64,000 nt of DNA from Curtobacterium oceanosedimentum (GCF_020297365.1 NZ_JAIXIG010000020.1:1-64000), one strand, 5' to 3'. Shown: positions 18,478-28,421, numbered from the stretch's first letter. The notes: generated by a model not told the origin, from the sequence alone. Made by a program: numbers and translations.

Positions 18478-19197
18478 TCAGTTGCTGACCACCGTGCCGA
18501 TGCGCTCCCCGCGGATGGCGGCCTGGACGTTGCCCTCGCCCTCCATCCCGAAGACGTGCATCGGCATGCCGTTGTCCATGCAGAGCGAGAACGCGGTGGC
18601 ATCGACGACCTTGAGTCCCTGCAGCAGCGCGTCCTGGTAGGTCACGTGGTGCAGCTTCTCGGCGGTGGCGTCCTTCTTCGGGTCGGCGGTGTAGACCCCG
18701 TCGACGCCGTTCTTGGCGACGAGGACCTCGTCGGCCTTGATCTCGAGCGCGCGCTGCGCGGCGACCGTGTCGGTGGAGAAGTACGGCAGACCCGCTCCGG
18801 CTCCGAAGATGACGACCCGGCCCTTCTCGAGGTGCCGCTCGGCGCGCCGCGGGATGTACGGCTCGGCGACCTGGGTCATCGCGATCGCGGACTGCACGCG
18901 CGTGGCGGCACCCGCCTGCTCCAGGAAGTCCTGCAGCGCCAGGGCGTTCATCACCGTGCCGAGCATGCCCATGTAGTCGGCACGTCCGCGGTCCATGCCG
19001 CGCTGCGAGAGCTCGGCGCCGCGGAAGAAGTTCCCGCCGCCGACCACGATCGCGATCTCGACGTCCTGGGCAGCCACCGCGATCTCCTTGGCGATGGTGC
19101 CGATCACGTCGGGGTTCACCCCGAGGGAGCCGGCGCCGAACGCCTCTCCCGACAGCTTCAGCAGGACGCGGCGTCGTCCGGTCTTCTCGTCGGTCAT
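18478..19197 (-). CDS. pyrH: UMP kinase
   Basis: 239 residues of the amino-acid-kinase fold; phosphorylates UMP to UDP. Seen: [11 protein letters not shown] at the N-terminus, the glycine-rich [10 protein letters not shown], and the conserved [12 protein letters not shown] region. It has its own likely -10 box (TAGATT on the minus strand at 19231-19236) about 35 nt before the ATG, so it may be transcribed apart from rpsB-tsf, which is closed by a terminator. Confidence 0.97.
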   Translation of the reverse strand: MTDEKTGRRRVLLKLSGEAFGAGSLGVNPDVIGTIAKEIAVAAQDVEIAIVVGGGNFFRGAELSQRGMDRGRADYMGMLGTVMNALALQDFLEQAGAATRVQSAIAMTQVAEPYIPRRAERHLEKGRVVIFGAGAGLPYFSTDTVAAQRALEIKADEVLVAKNGVDGVYTADPKKDATAEKLHHVTYQDALLQGLKVVDATAFSLCMDNGMPMHVFGMEGEGNVQAAIRGERIGTVVSN

Positions 19198-19230
19198 CTG
19201 GTCCGCACCCTTCGTCGAATGTCTCGTGGG

Positions 19231-19236
19231 AATCTA
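19231..19236 (-). promoter_or_regulatory. Likely -10 box for pyrH
   Basis: TAGATT on the minus strand, 33 nt before the pyrH ATG and downstream of the tsf terminator. The -35 is not clear. Confidence 0.4.
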
Positions 19237-19307
19237 CCCGGCCGCAGCCGGTCCGGCGGAGGCGGGTCGTGCCTCCGGTCCGTCGTCACGCGCCGCAGCG
19301 CGCGAAA

Positions 19308-19341
19308 ACGGGGCCAGGAACCGGATGGTCCCTGGCCCCGT
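19308..19341 (-). terminator. Intrinsic terminator after tsf
   Basis: Arms ACGGGGCCAGG (19308-19318) and CCTGGCCCCGT (19331-19341). On the minus strand the hairpin is followed by TTTT, so this is a classical rho-independent terminator, rare in this window. It lies 10 bp past the tsf stop. Confidence 0.85.
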
Positions 19342-19351
19342 CACGGGTTCG

Positions 19352-20179
19352 TTACGCGCCGACCTTGACGCGGGCGAAGCCCTGGATGGTGATGCCGGCG
19401 TTCTCGGCGGCCTTCGCGACGGAGATCTTGTTGTCCTTCGCGTAGTCCTGGTCGAGGAGCGACACCTGCTTGATGAAGGCGTTGACACGGCCCTCGACGA
19501 TCTTCGGCAGGGCGGCCTCGGGCTTGCCCTCCTCGCGCGTGATCGCCTCGACGGTCGCGCGCTCCTTCTCGATCGCGTCGGCCGGGACCTCGTCACGCGT
19601 CAGGTACGACGGGTTCGCGAACGCGACGTGCTGCGCGATCGAGCGGGCCTCGGCGGCGTTGTCACCCTCGTAGGCGACGACGACGGCGATCTGCGGGGGC
19701 AGGTCCTGGCTCGTCTTGTGCAGGTAGATCTCGAAGGCCGAGCCCTCGACACGGCGGACCGTGCGGACCTCGAGCTTCTCGCCCAGCGCGGCGGCAGCCT
19801 CGTTGACGACGTCGAGGACGGTCTTGCCGTCCAGCGGCGCGGCGTTGGCGGACGCGACGTCGGTCGCACCGGCGGCGGCGACGGCCCCGAGCACCTTGTC
19901 GGCGAGGGTGGTGAACTTCTCGTTCTTCGCGACGAAGTCGGTCTCGCTCGCGAGCTCGACGACCGTGGCGGCGCCGTTCTCGGCGGTCGCGACGACGACA
20001 CCCTCGGAGGTGGCGCGGTCGTCGCGCTTGGCGACGGCCTTCGCGCCCTTGATGCGGAGCAGCTCGACGGCCTTGTCGTAGTCGCCGTCGGCCTCGACGA
20101 GCGCGTTCTTCGCGTCCATCATGCCGGCGCCGAGGTCCTCGCGGAGCTTCTTCACGTCAGCAGCGGTGAAGTTTGCCAT
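19352..20179 (-). CDS. tsf: Elongation factor Ts
   Basis: 275 residues. Nucleotide-exchange factor for EF-Tu. The N-terminal UBA-like region reads ADVKKLREDLGAGMMDAK, followed by the EF-Ts signature ALVEADGDYDKAVELLR and the TDFVAKNEKF core motif. Start ATG at 20179 is preceded by AAAGGACT. It follows rpsB, with a hairpin in the spacer. Confidence 0.98.
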   Translation of the reverse strand: MANFTAADVKKLREDLGAGMMDAKNALVEADGDYDKAVELLRIKGAKAVAKRDDRATSEGVVVATAENGAATVVELASETDFVAKNEKFTTLADKVLGAVAAAGATDVASANAAPLDGKTVLDVVNEAAAALGEKLEVRTVRRVEGSAFEIYLHKTSQDLPPQIAVVVAYEGDNAAEARSIAQHVAFANPSYLTRDEVPADAIEKERATVEAITREEGKPEAALPKIVEGRVNAFIKQVSLLDQDYAKDNKISVAKAAENAGITIQGFARVKVGA

Positions 20180-20224
20180 TGACTGGAGTCCTTTCTGGAC
20201 TGTACGTGTGTGGAGAGTGGAGTT

Positions 20225-20258
20225 GCAGGCGCCGGACCCTGTCGGATCCGGCGCCTGC
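20225..20258 (-). terminator. Hairpin in the rpsB-tsf spacer (attenuator or processing site)
   Basis: Perfect 12-bp arms at 20225-20236 and 20247-20258 with a 10-nt loop, immediately after the rpsB stop. No U-run follows, so partial termination or mRNA stabilisation is as likely as full termination. Confidence 0.6.
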
Positions 20259-20264
20259 AGACGG

Positions 20265-21191
20265 TCACTCGGCGGGGGTGGTCTCCGCGGCTGCGGCGGC
20301 CTCGGCCGTCGGCTCCGCGTTCTTGGCCTCGTCGGCGATCGGCTCGCCGATCTCCTTCGCGGCGACCTGCGCATCAGCGTCATTCTCTTCGACGGTGCTG
20401 CCCTCGACCGGGGCAGCAGCCTCGGTCGTGGCGGCGGCCTCGCCACCGAGGAGCTCCTGCTCCCACTCGGCGAGCGGCTCGGCCGGCTCGTCGTCGCCAC
20501 CGTTGTGACGGGTCTTCAGGCCCTCGGCCGCGGCGTCGGCGACGATGCGGGTGAGGAGACCGACGGAACGGATCGCGTCGTCGTTGCCCGGGATCGGGTA
20601 GGTGATCTCGTCCGGGTCGCAGTTGGTGTCGAGGATGCCGATGATCGGGATACCGAGCTTCTGCGCCTCGTCGACGGCGAGGTGCTCCTTCTTGGTGTCG
20701 ACGATCCAGAGCGCGCTCGGGGTCCGCGTGAGGTTGCGGATACCACCGAGGGTCTTGTGGAGCTTGTCCAGCTCGCGCTTCTTGATGAGGAGCTCCTTCT
20801 TGGTGAAGCCCTTCGTCGTGTCGTCGAAGTCGATCTCCTCGAGCTCCTTCATGCGCGCGAGGCGCTTGGAGACCGTCTGGAAGTTCGTGAGCAGACCGCC
20901 GAGCCAACGCTGGTTGACGTACGGCTGGCCGACGCGGGTCGCCTGCTCGGCGATGGAGCCCTGGGCCTGCTTCTTGGTGCCCACGAAGAGGATCGTGCCA
21001 CCGTGCGCGACCGTCTCCTTGACGAAGTCGTACGCGCGGTCGATGAAGGCCAGCGACTGCTGCAGGTCGATGATGTGGATGCCCGAGCGCTCGGCGAGGA
21101 TGAAGCGCTTCACCTTCGGGTTCCACCGGCGGGTCTGGTGTCCGAAGTGGACGCCGCTGTCGAGCAGCTGGCGGATGGTGACGACGGCCAT
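20265..21191 (-). CDS. rpsB: 30S ribosomal protein S2
   Basis: 308 residues. The core (1-240) shows family motifs such as [18 protein letters not shown] and [11 protein letters not shown]. It is followed by an acidic Ala/Glu-rich tail of about 65 residues, common in actinobacteria. Start ATG at 21191 has a strong AAGGAGG. A long structured leader precedes it. Confidence 0.98.
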   Translation of the reverse strand: MAVVTIRQLLDSGVHFGHQTRRWNPKVKRFILAERSGIHIIDLQQSLAFIDRAYDFVKETVAHGGTILFVGTKKQAQGSIAEQATRVGQPYVNQRWLGGLLTNFQTVSKRLARMKELEEIDFDDTTKGFTKKELLIKKRELDKLHKTLGGIRNLTRTPSALWIVDTKKEHLAVDEAQKLGIPIIGILDTNCDPDEITYPIPGNDDAIRSVGLLTRIVADAAAEGLKTRHNGGDDEPAEPLAEWEQELLGGEAAATTEAAAPVEGSTVEENDADAQVAAKEIGEPIADEAKNAEPTAEAAAAAETTPAE

Positions 21192-21413
21192 GTGCCGTCC
21201 TCCTTCTGTGTTCTCGGCGCGCAGCCGTGCTCTCGCACGTCGCTGCGGACCTGTTGCGGTTGTGTCGACCGCGACCGGAGGTCGTGGTCCCTGGTGTCCT
21301 GGCGTACGACCGCCCGCTCGTACGAGCGGGACCGGTGGTCGGACGCCGGGCCGGTGACGGCCTGGTGGACACGCGAAGTCAGCGCGCATCAGCGCGCTGC
21401 TGGATAGATGCTA
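21192..21413 (-). promoter_or_regulatory. Structured 5' leader and likely promoter of rpsB-tsf
   Basis: About 217 nt separate the rpsB ATG from a TAGCAT -10 candidate (21408-21413, minus strand). Within it lie an 18-nt perfect palindrome (21313-21330) and a hairpin with 8-bp GC-only arms (21381-21400). S2 represses its own operon through a leader in other bacteria; whether that happens here is inference. The whole 321-bp gap 21192-21512 holds this leader and the sugar-porter terminator and no gene. Confidence 0.45.
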
Positions 21414-21419
21414 ACAGAA

Positions 21420-21469
21420 GGGAGGCCCGGATCACGCGCGCCTCGCGGCTTGCGTGATCCGGGCCTCCC
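21420..21469 (-). terminator. 18-bp GGGAGGC-family hairpin after the sugar porter
   Basis: Perfect arms at 21420-21437 and 21452-21469 with the shared core GGGAGGCCCGG. It is located after the stop of the minus-strand transporter and directly before the rpsB promoter. Confidence 0.75.
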
Positions 21470-21512
21470 GTCCGGCGATCCGTGTGGACGGACGCGGTGT
21501 GCGGCCGGCCGA

Positions 21513-22955
21513 TCAGGCCTTGGCGTCCGCCGTGTCGCCGTCGGCGGAGATGCCCATCTCCTCGAGCGAGCGCCCCTTGGTCTCCGGGATCTTGGCGATG
21601 ACGAAGAACAGCGACAGCAGCGCGAACAGCGCGTAGATGCCGTACGTGACGGTCAGGTTGAAGCCGGAGAGCACCGGGAACGAGATCGTGACGATGAAGT
21701 TCGCGACCCAGTTCGCGGCCGAGCCGACGCCGAGCGCGGTGGCGCGGATGCGGTTCGGGAACATCTCGCCGAGCAGCACCCACATGAGCGGGCCCCACGT
21801 GGCACCGAACGACACCACGAACAGGTTGGCGAAGACGAGGGCGATGATGCCCCACGCGCCGGGCAGGCTCGGGTTGCCGTCGACGATCGTCGCCTGCGAG
21901 AACGCGATGGCGACCATGGTGAGCGAGACGAACATGCCCGCGGAACCGGCGACGAGCAGCGGCTTGCGGCCGACCTTGTCGACCAGGAAGATCGCGACGA
22001 AGGTGACGGCGACGTTGACCACCGAGGTGATCGTGGAGATGAGGAACGAGTCCTCCTCCTTGAAGCCGACGGCCTGCCAGAGCGTCGTCGAGTAGTAGAA
22101 GATCACGTTGATGCCGACGAACTGCTGCAGCACCGCCAGGATGATGCCGACCCAGACGATGGGCTGGAGCCCGAAGCGGTTGCCCCGGATGGAGCCCTTC
22201 TTCTCGTTGGCTTCCTTCTTGATGCCGTCCTGGATCTCCTCCAGGCTCGTGTTCACGGTGTCGCGCGGAACGATCTTGCCCATGACCTCGCGGGCGTCGT
22301 CGTTGCGACCCTTCGTGAGCAGGTATCGCGGCGACTCCGGCAGGGTGACCGCCAGGATGCCGTAGACCACCGACGGCACGACACCGACCAGGAACATCCA
22401 GCGCCACGCGGCCAGGCCCCAGATCTCGGCCGAGGCGCTGCCCGCGGTCACGGCGAACAGCTGGTCGGACAGGAGCGCGGCGAAGATACCGAGCGTGATG
22501 GCGAGCTGCTGGAACGACGCCAGACGGCCACGGATGGCCTTCGGCGAGACCTCGGAGATGTAGGCCGGCGCGATGACGGACGCCGTACCGATGCCGAGTC
22601 CGCCGACGAGGCGCCAGATGACGAGGTCCCACGTGGCGAACGCGAAGGCCGAGCCGATCGAGCTCACGAAGAACAGGACGGCGGCCCAGAACATGATCCG
22701 GGTGCGGCCGAAGCGGTCAGCGAGGCGACCGGCGAAGTAGGCGCCGAACGCACAGCCGATCAGGGCCGAGGCGACCGCGAAGCCGCTGGCGGCGTCGGAG
22801 AGGTCGAACTCGCCCTTGATCGCGTCGACTGCGCCGTTGATGACGGACGAGTCGAAGCCGAACAGGAAGCCACCGACAGCCGCCGCGATGGCGAACAGGG
22901 TGACCTTCCCCTTGAAGGCACGGTCTTCGCCGTGCCCGGTGTTCGTGGTGGACAC
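21513..22955 (-). CDS. MFS sugar porter (sugar:H+ symporter)
   Basis: 480 residues, twelve predicted membrane helices. Sugar-porter family signatures are present: GFDSSVINGA, RLADRFGRTRIM, the PESPRYLL motif after helix 6, QQFVGINVIFYYS, VDKVGRKPLL and a PETKGRSLEEM tail. It likely imports a hexose or pentose with protons; the substrate is not determinable. Start chosen as GTG at 22955, with AGGAG 5 nt upstream; the slightly longer frame from 22994 lacks an SD. It stands alone, with no metabolic gene or regulator adjacent. Confidence 0.92.
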   Translation of the reverse strand: MSTTNTGHGEDRAFKGKVTLFAIAAAVGGFLFGFDSSVINGAVDAIKGEFDLSDAASGFAVASALIGCAFGAYFAGRLADRFGRTRIMFWAAVLFFVSSIGSAFAFATWDLVIWRLVGGLGIGTASVIAPAYISEVSPKAIRGRLASFQQLAITLGIFAALLSDQLFAVTAGSASAEIWGLAAWRWMFLVGVVPSVVYGILAVTLPESPRYLLTKGRNDDAREVMGKIVPRDTVNTSLEEIQDGIKKEANEKKGSIRGNRFGLQPIVWVGIILAVLQQFVGINVIFYYSTTLWQAVGFKEEDSFLISTITSVVNVAVTFVAIFLVDKVGRKPLLVAGSAGMFVSLTMVAIAFSQATIVDGNPSLPGAWGIIALVFANLFVVSFGATWGPLMWVLLGEMFPNRIRATALGVGSAANWVANFIVTISFPVLSGFNLTVTYGIYALFALLSLFFVIAKIPETKGRSLEEMGISADGDTADAKA

Positions 22956-23414
22956 GATGCTCCTGGGTTCTGCCGCCGTGCAGTCGTGCAGCACGGTGCC
23001 CCGGCGGTCGGCTGGTTCGCCGTCCGAGCGGCGTTGCGGGGTCCGGAGCGGCCCCGACTGTACTCCTCGACGGGCGGGTGGTCATAACCGGGGTCCGCTC
23101 GGGTGGACACGGTGCGCGGGTGGCGTCGCTCGTGTGCGACGCTCGTGGCCGACGCGGAACGACGGTGTCGGTGTCGTGCGACACCGGTTCCGTCGCGGCG
23201 GGGCGCGGGCGGGGCTCGGGCGCGGGCGTGCGCGGGCGTGCGCGCGGTCGTGGGCGCGGGCGTGCGCCCCGGTGCGACAGCGTCGACGTCGTGCGACACC
23301 GGTTCCGTCGCGGCGGTCGCGCGCCGTTCCTCCCCAGCCTGGAGGCGCGGCTCCCCCTCCACAGGCCGCCCTTCCCCCGCCCCGTGGCCTCGCTCCGGAG
23401 CAAAGGCTGGGGGC
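22956..23414. other. 459-bp divergent intergenic region with direct repeats
   Basis: No convincing gene. It holds the sugar-porter leader, with a TACAGT -10 candidate (minus strand, 23057-23062). It also holds two identical 29-bp direct repeats (23173-23201 and 23288-23316), and a run of CGGGCGTGCG-like purine/pyrimidine-alternating sequence (23220-23275). The open frames through it are GC-skew artefacts. Confidence 0.6.
23173..23316. repeat. Pair of identical 29-bp direct repeats
   Basis: Copies at 23173-23201 and 23288-23316, period 115 bp, with core TGCGACACCGGTTCCGTCGC. The first copy also forms an inverted repeat with the preceding CGGTGTCG. Only two copies are present, so it is not a CRISPR array. 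Confidence 0.8.
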
Positions 23415-24053
<639 letters not shown>

Positions 24054-24195
24054 CCCGGGATCTGCAGTGCGGGTCGACAGCCGGGGAGGCCGGTCACCGA
24101 GGCCGCACGGGAGGCGGCCGCTCGGAGTCCGGTCCCGCCGGGGCCACTCGCGGAGTCGGCAGTCGGGGAGCCGGTCACGCCGAGGCCGCTCGCGG
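24054..24195. repeat. Convergent spacer with imperfect direct repeats
   Basis: Between the M23 gene and xerC. Two copies of GGGGAGGCCGGTCACCGAGG-like sequence (24083-24106 and 24165-24189) differ by small indels. Several CGGAGTC boxes lie between them. Probably serves as the 3' region of both genes; no ORF is supported. Confidence 0.55.
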
Positions 24196-25146
24196 TCAGG
24201 CGCGCGGGTGAGCCGTGCGGTAGACCTCGCGCAGGCGCGCCGAGGACACGTGCGTGTAGATCTGCGTCGTGCCGAGGCTCGCGTGTCCGAGGAGCTCCTG
24301 CACCGCACGCAGGTCGGCTCCCCCGTCGAGCAGGTGGGTGGCCGCGGTGTGTCGGAAGGTGTGCGGGCCGCTCGGTCCCTCTCCGGGCAGGTCGCCGAGC
24401 AGGCGAGCGACGACCCGGTATGCACTGCGCACGCCGAGCCGCGCACCCCGGTCGCCGAGGAACAACGCCGTGCAGGCCGCCCCCTCTGCCCGGGCGGCGA
24501 GCGCGGGGCGTCCGCGTTCGAGCCACGCCTCGAGCGCGTCGCGTGCCGGCACCCCGAACGGCACGACCCGCTCCTTGCCGCCCTTGCCGAGCACCCGCAC
24601 GGTCAAGCGCCCGCGGTCGAGGTCGGTGACGTCGATCCCGACGAGCTCACTGACGCGGATCGCCGCCGCGTACAGGAGTTCGACGAGTGCCAGGTCCCGG
24701 AGCGCCGAGGGGTCGTCCGTGGCTGCGCGGGCACCGAGCCCGTCCAGCATTGCGCGGACCTGGTCGGCGGAGACCACCCGGGGCAGGTGTGCGCCACCCT
24801 TCGGTGCCCGCAGGCGGACCCCCGCGTCGGTCGGCGTCACCCCGGTCTCGCTCGCCCACCGGGTGAAGGCCCGCACCGACGCGGACCGCCGAGCGATCGT
24901 CGAGCGGGCGAGGCCGCGCTGGTCGGCCTCCCAGAGCCAGTCGCGCAGGAGTTCGAGGCCGACGTCGCCGACGTGCTCGACACCGTGACGGGCGGCGAAC
25001 TCCACGAACTGGTCGAGGTCGTTGGCGTACGCACGCACGGTCTGCTCGCTGAGTCCGCGAGGACTCCGGGCATGTGTGAGGAACGCGTCCACCGAGGCCA
25101 CGAGCCGTCGGTCGGTCCGCGATGCCTGGTCCGCCTGGTCCGCCAC
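24196..25146 (-). CDS. xerC: Tyrosine recombinase XerC
   Basis: 316 residues. With XerD it resolves chromosome dimers at dif. An N-terminal core-binding domain (1-110) is followed by a catalytic domain. The catalytic set is present: Arg in AAAIRVSELVG, Lys in GKGGKERVVPFG, HTFRHTAATHLL (His/Arg/His), and the nucleophile Tyr in TTQIYTHVS. Context (downstream of dprA-comM-yraN) is the conserved housekeeping one, so it is not an integrase of a mobile element. Confidence 0.93.
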   Translation of the reverse strand: MADQADQASRTDRRLVASVDAFLTHARSPRGLSEQTVRAYANDLDQFVEFAARHGVEHVGDVGLELLRDWLWEADQRGLARSTIARRSASVRAFTRWASETGVTPTDAGVRLRAPKGGAHLPRVVSADQVRAMLDGLGARAATDDPSALRDLALVELLYAAAIRVSELVGIDVTDLDRGRLTVRVLGKGGKERVVPFGVPARDALEAWLERGRPALAARAEGAACTALFLGDRGARLGVRSAYRVVARLLGDLPGEGPSGPHTFRHTAATHLLDGGADLRAVQELLGHASLGTTQIYTHVSSARLREVYRTAHPRA

Positions 25147-25171
25147 GACTTCAGCGTACGGCCGCCGACCC

Positions 25172-26410
25172 TCATGCCCGCGCCCACCCGCCGTTGCCCA
25201 CCACGACGAGCCCCTGCAACTGCGCCAGGGCGAGCGCGTCGGTCACGTCGGCGACGGACATCCCGGAGCGCCGGGCGATCTCGCTCTCGGGCAGCGCCCG
25301 CCTGCCGAGAGCGTCGAGCACGCGCAGCACCTCGGGGTCCTCCCGGCCGGACAGCAGCGGAGCGTCCGCCGCTCCCGCCCGTCCGTCCGTGACGTCGGGG
25401 CGCGCGGCCGCGACCGGGTCCGCGGGGTGGACGACGATCTGCGCCCGCCCCTGCGCGATGAGGCGATGGCACCCGACCGAGGCCGAGGACGCGAACGCTC
25501 CCGGTACGGCGAAGACCGGACGGCCGAGCTGCGCGGCGTGGTGGGCGGTGTTGAGCGCACCGGATCGTGCACCGGCCTCGACCACGACCGTCACGTCGGC
25601 CAGCGCGGCGATCAGCCGGTTGCGGGCGAGGAAGCGCCACCGCGTCGGTCGCGTCCCCGGTGCCGACTCGGCGAGCAGCGCACCCTGCCGCGCCACGTTG
25701 TGGAGCAGCTGCGCGTTCCCCGCCGGGTAGAGCTGGTCGATGCCCCCGGCCAGGACCGCCACCGTGGGCGTCCCGGCGGCGATGGCGACCCGGTGCGCCA
25801 CTGCGTCGATGCCGTACGCGCCCCCGCTGACGATGGTGCACCCGGCGTCGGCTGCGGTCGACGTGATCTCCGCCGCGGCGTCGGCCCCGGCGACCGTGTT
25901 CGCTCGCGATCCCACGACGCCGAGTGCCGGAGCACCGCCACCGAGCTGCGCTGCCGCACTGCGCGTCCAGAGGACCACCGGGGCGTGCGGCCCGAGGTCG
26001 TCCATCGCCGAGGGCCACTCGTCGCTCTCGGGGACCAGCAGACCGGCACCGACCGCGCCGGCCGCGGCGAGGACGTCCCCCACGTCGATCGTGGACAGCC
26101 GAGGCGTCCACCGTTCCACCGCGGCCTTGAGCCCGTGGAGCAGCGCCGCGGGGTCCTCGGCGCCCGCCACCTCTGCCTCGACACATCGCCCCAGGAGCGT
26201 GTCGAACCCGTCGTCCGCCGCGAGCAGCACGGCGCCGAGCGCGCGCTCCGGGCCGAGTCCGCTGAGGAGCTCGCCCGCGACGGAGTCCCCCGGCTCGACG
26301 ACGGCCGACCACGCGACCCTCGCGGCGGCCTGCGCCGGGTCCACCGCGCCACCGCTCCGACCGAGCAGCCGCACCACGGCGTCGAGGAGCTCCGTGCCCA
26401 CCGGGGTCAC
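25172..26410 (-). CDS. dprA: DNA-processing protein DprA
   Basis: 412 residues. Loads RecA on single-stranded DNA during natural transformation where studied; also near-universal in non-competent bacteria. The Rossmann-like domain shows VGSRANTVAGAD, the SGGAYGIDAVAH motif, LAGGIDQLYPAGN and EAGARSGALNTAHHA. A C-terminal winged-helix domain (LLSGREDPEVLRVLDALG to end) follows. Start GTG at 26410 overlaps the comM stop (GTGA). A long N-terminal segment of about 120 residues precedes the Rossmann domain. Confidence 0.94.
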   Translation of the reverse strand: MTPVGTELLDAVVRLLGRSGGAVDPAQAAARVAWSAVVEPGDSVAGELLSGLGPERALGAVLLAADDGFDTLLGRCVEAEVAGAEDPAALLHGLKAAVERWTPRLSTIDVGDVLAAAGAVGAGLLVPESDEWPSAMDDLGPHAPVVLWTRSAAAQLGGGAPALGVVGSRANTVAGADAAAEITSTAADAGCTIVSGGAYGIDAVAHRVAIAAGTPTVAVLAGGIDQLYPAGNAQLLHNVARQGALLAESAPGTRPTRWRFLARNRLIAALADVTVVVEAGARSGALNTAHHAAQLGRPVFAVPGAFASSASVGCHRLIAQGRAQIVVHPADPVAAARPDVTDGRAGAADAPLLSGREDPEVLRVLDALGRRALPESEIARRSGMSVADVTDALALAQLQGLVVVGNGGWARA

Positions 26411-27930
26411 AGCGCGCTCCGCAGCGCCAGGGCACCACGCACGTGGGCACCCGTGGGACGGTCGGCCGCGTCGAGGTCGGCCAGCGTCCACGCCAGACGC
26501 ATCACCCGGTCCCAGCCACGCATGGTGAGCGTGCCGAGGTCGAGGGCGTGATCGAGGTCCGCGGTCGACCCCGGTTCGATGCGTCCCTCGGCGCGCAGCC
26601 ACGTCCCGGTGACCTCCGCGTTGCGCGACCAGCCGGTCCCCCGCAGCCGCTCGGCCATGCGCGCCCGGGCCGCCGCGACCGCCGCTCGCGCGTCCGCCGT
26701 CGTCGGGGTGCTGTCGTCTGCCCCGCGCATCCGCCCGGTCGTCACGCGGGGCACGAGCACCCGGATGTCCATCCGGTCGAGCAGCGGGCCGGACATCCGA
26801 CCGAGGTAGCGGCGGACGGTGCTCGCGGAGCACTCGCACGGCTGCCCGTGGGCGCCACCGGCGTTGCCGCACGGGCAGGGGTTCGCCGCGAGCACGACCT
26901 GGCAGCGTGCGGGGAACTCGGCGGCACCGGCCGCCCGGTGGATCGTGATGCGACCGGACTCGAGCGGTTGCCGGAGCGCGTCGAGCACGGCCCGCGGGAA
27001 CTCCGGCGCCTCGTCGAGGAACAGGACGCCCCCGGTGGCACGCGACACGGCTCCCGGGCGGAGCACCCCGGAGCCGCCGCCGATCAACGCGACGGCGGAC
27101 GCGGAGTGGTGCGGTGCCTCCCACGGGGGCTTCGAGCTCCACGAGGCCGGTCCGAGACCCGCGACCGACCGGACCGCCGCGACCTCGAGCGCGGTCGCGT
27201 CGTCGAGGTCGGGTAGCAGCCCGGGCAACCGTTCGGCGAGCATCGTCTTGCCTGCTCCCGGCGGGCCGAGCAGCAGCGCGTGGTGCCCGCCCGCCGCCGC
27301 GGCGACGATCGCGCGCACGCCGATCGGGTTGCCGATCACGTCCGACAACTCGGCGACGGGGCGTGGGACCAGGGGCACCGGGGCCGGGAGCACGGGGTCC
27401 ACCTCGACCGGCGGCAGGAGCGCCCCGGCGTCGATCGCTGCAGCGCGCAACGAGTCCACACCCCGGACCGGCACGCCGGACACCACCCGGGCCTCCTCGA
27501 GGTTGCCCACCGGCAGGACGACGCGGTCTGCGCCGGCGTCACGGGCGGCGAGCAGCATCGGGATCACCCCGGGGACGGGCCGGACGCGTCCGTCGAGCCC
27601 GAGCTCGCCGATGTAGACGATCCGCTCGGATGCCTGCGGCGCGAGACCGGCACCGGCCAGCACCGCCATCGCGATCGCCAGGTCGAAGCCGGACCCCCGC
27701 TTCGGGATGGCTGCCGGCGTGAGGTTGACGGTGATCCGGCGGGCGGGCAGCGGGCACCCGGCGTTGGCGGCGGCGGCACGGACCCGCTCACGTGCCTCGC
27801 CCAGCGAGGTGTCCGGCAGCCCGATGATGGTGAAGGCGGGGAGCTGGCTGGTCAGGTGCGCCTCGACCTCGATGCGCCTGCCGGTGACACCGAGCAGCGC
27901 GACGGCCGCCGCCCGGCCGATGTCCGTCAC
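26407..27930 (-). CDS. comM: Mg chelatase-like AAA+ protein ComM/YifB
   Basis: 507 residues. N-terminal Lon-protease-like fold (1-170; KRGSGFDLAIAMAVL), AAA+ core with Walker A GPPGAGKTMLAERL, Walker B LFLDEAPEF and the Mg-chelatase C-terminal domain. ComM is a branch-migration helicase in transformation. A zinc-ribbon-like CPCGNAGGAHGQPCECS is visible. Start GTG at 27930, overlapping yraN by 4 nt, so yraN-comM-dprA are chained by GTGA overlaps. Confidence 0.94.
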   Translation of the reverse strand: MTDIGRAAAVALLGVTGRRIEVEAHLTSQLPAFTIIGLPDTSLGEARERVRAAAANAGCPLPARRITVNLTPAAIPKRGSGFDLAIAMAVLAGAGLAPQASERIVYIGELGLDGRVRPVPGVIPMLLAARDAGADRVVLPVGNLEEARVVSGVPVRGVDSLRAAAIDAGALLPPVEVDPVLPAPVPLVPRPVAELSDVIGNPIGVRAIVAAAAGGHHALLLGPPGAGKTMLAERLPGLLPDLDDATALEVAAVRSVAGLGPASWSSKPPWEAPHHSASAVALIGGGSGVLRPGAVSRATGGVLFLDEAPEFPRAVLDALRQPLESGRITIHRAAGAAEFPARCQVVLAANPCPCGNAGGAHGQPCECSASTVRRYLGRMSGPLLDRMDIRVLVPRVTTGRMRGADDSTPTTADARAAVAAARARMAERLRGTGWSRNAEVTGTWLRAEGRIEPGSTADLDHALDLGTLTMRGWDRVMRLAWTLADLDAADRPTGAHVRGALALRSAL

Positions 27931-28316
27931 AGCACACCCGGCAGGTGCTCGACGACGGTGCGATCGCCGTCGACGTGCACCGCCACGGCGTCGATCCGCA
28001 CCGATCGAGCAGAGACCCGGGGGTGCGCGTCGAACCACTCGGGCACGAGCCGCCGCATGCGGGCCAGTTTCGTCGCGGTGATCGCCTCGAACGGGTGCCC
28101 CGTCGACGTGCCGGAGCGTGTCTTCACCTCGATGAACGCGAGCGTGCAGGAATCCCAGGCGATGATGTCGATCTCCCCCCGTGCACATCGCCAATTCCGT
28201 TCGAGCACACGGAATCCCCGTGCTTCCAACCAGGCGACCGCCCGTTCCTCGCCGAACCGTCCGAGTCGCCCGTTCCGCAGTGATCCTCCGGTCGAGCCGT
28301 GCGATTGTCGTTCCAT
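27927..28316 (-). CDS. yraN: UPF0102/YraN-family endonuclease-like protein
   Basis: 129 residues. Restriction-endonuclease-like fold: GRFGEERAVAWLEARGF, then the catalytic-type pattern GEIDIIAWDSCTLAFIEVKTR (D-x(n)-ExK). Exact role unknown; it occurs in this DNA-processing string in most bacteria. Start ATG at 28316 has GGAGG 7 nt upstream. Upstream codons are low-quality and not used. Confidence 0.9.
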   Translation of the reverse strand: MERQSHGSTGGSLRNGRLGRFGEERAVAWLEARGFRVLERNWRCARGEIDIIAWDSCTLAFIEVKTRSGTSTGHPFEAITATKLARMRRLVPEWFDAHPRVSARSVRIDAVAVHVDGDRTVVEHLPGVL

Positions 28317-28421
28317 GTCGTTGCCTCCACGGCAACGATCCCGTCCGAGTGAGCGACTCGGTGCGCCGTGCCGGGATCTGTGGAAACCATCGTTCCGGCT
28401 CGGCGCTGTGCAGGAATGACG

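Noticed and set aside
23220..23275. Z-DNA or regulatory role for the GCGGGCGTGCG run
   Set aside because: Alternating purine/pyrimidine sequence is common at this base composition; no supporting signal.
23173..23316. CRISPR array
   Set aside because: Only two copies of a 29-bp repeat and one 86-bp spacer; no cas genes in the window.
24196..25146. Tyrosine recombinase as integrase of a genomic island
   Set aside because: Family residues and the dprA-comM-yraN neighbourhood match housekeeping XerC; no attachment site, tRNA or phage genes nearby.
25172..28316. A natural-transformation gene cluster
   Set aside because: DprA and ComM are near-universal and here sit in the ordinary string; no comEA/comEC or pilus genes are visible, so competence cannot be claimed.
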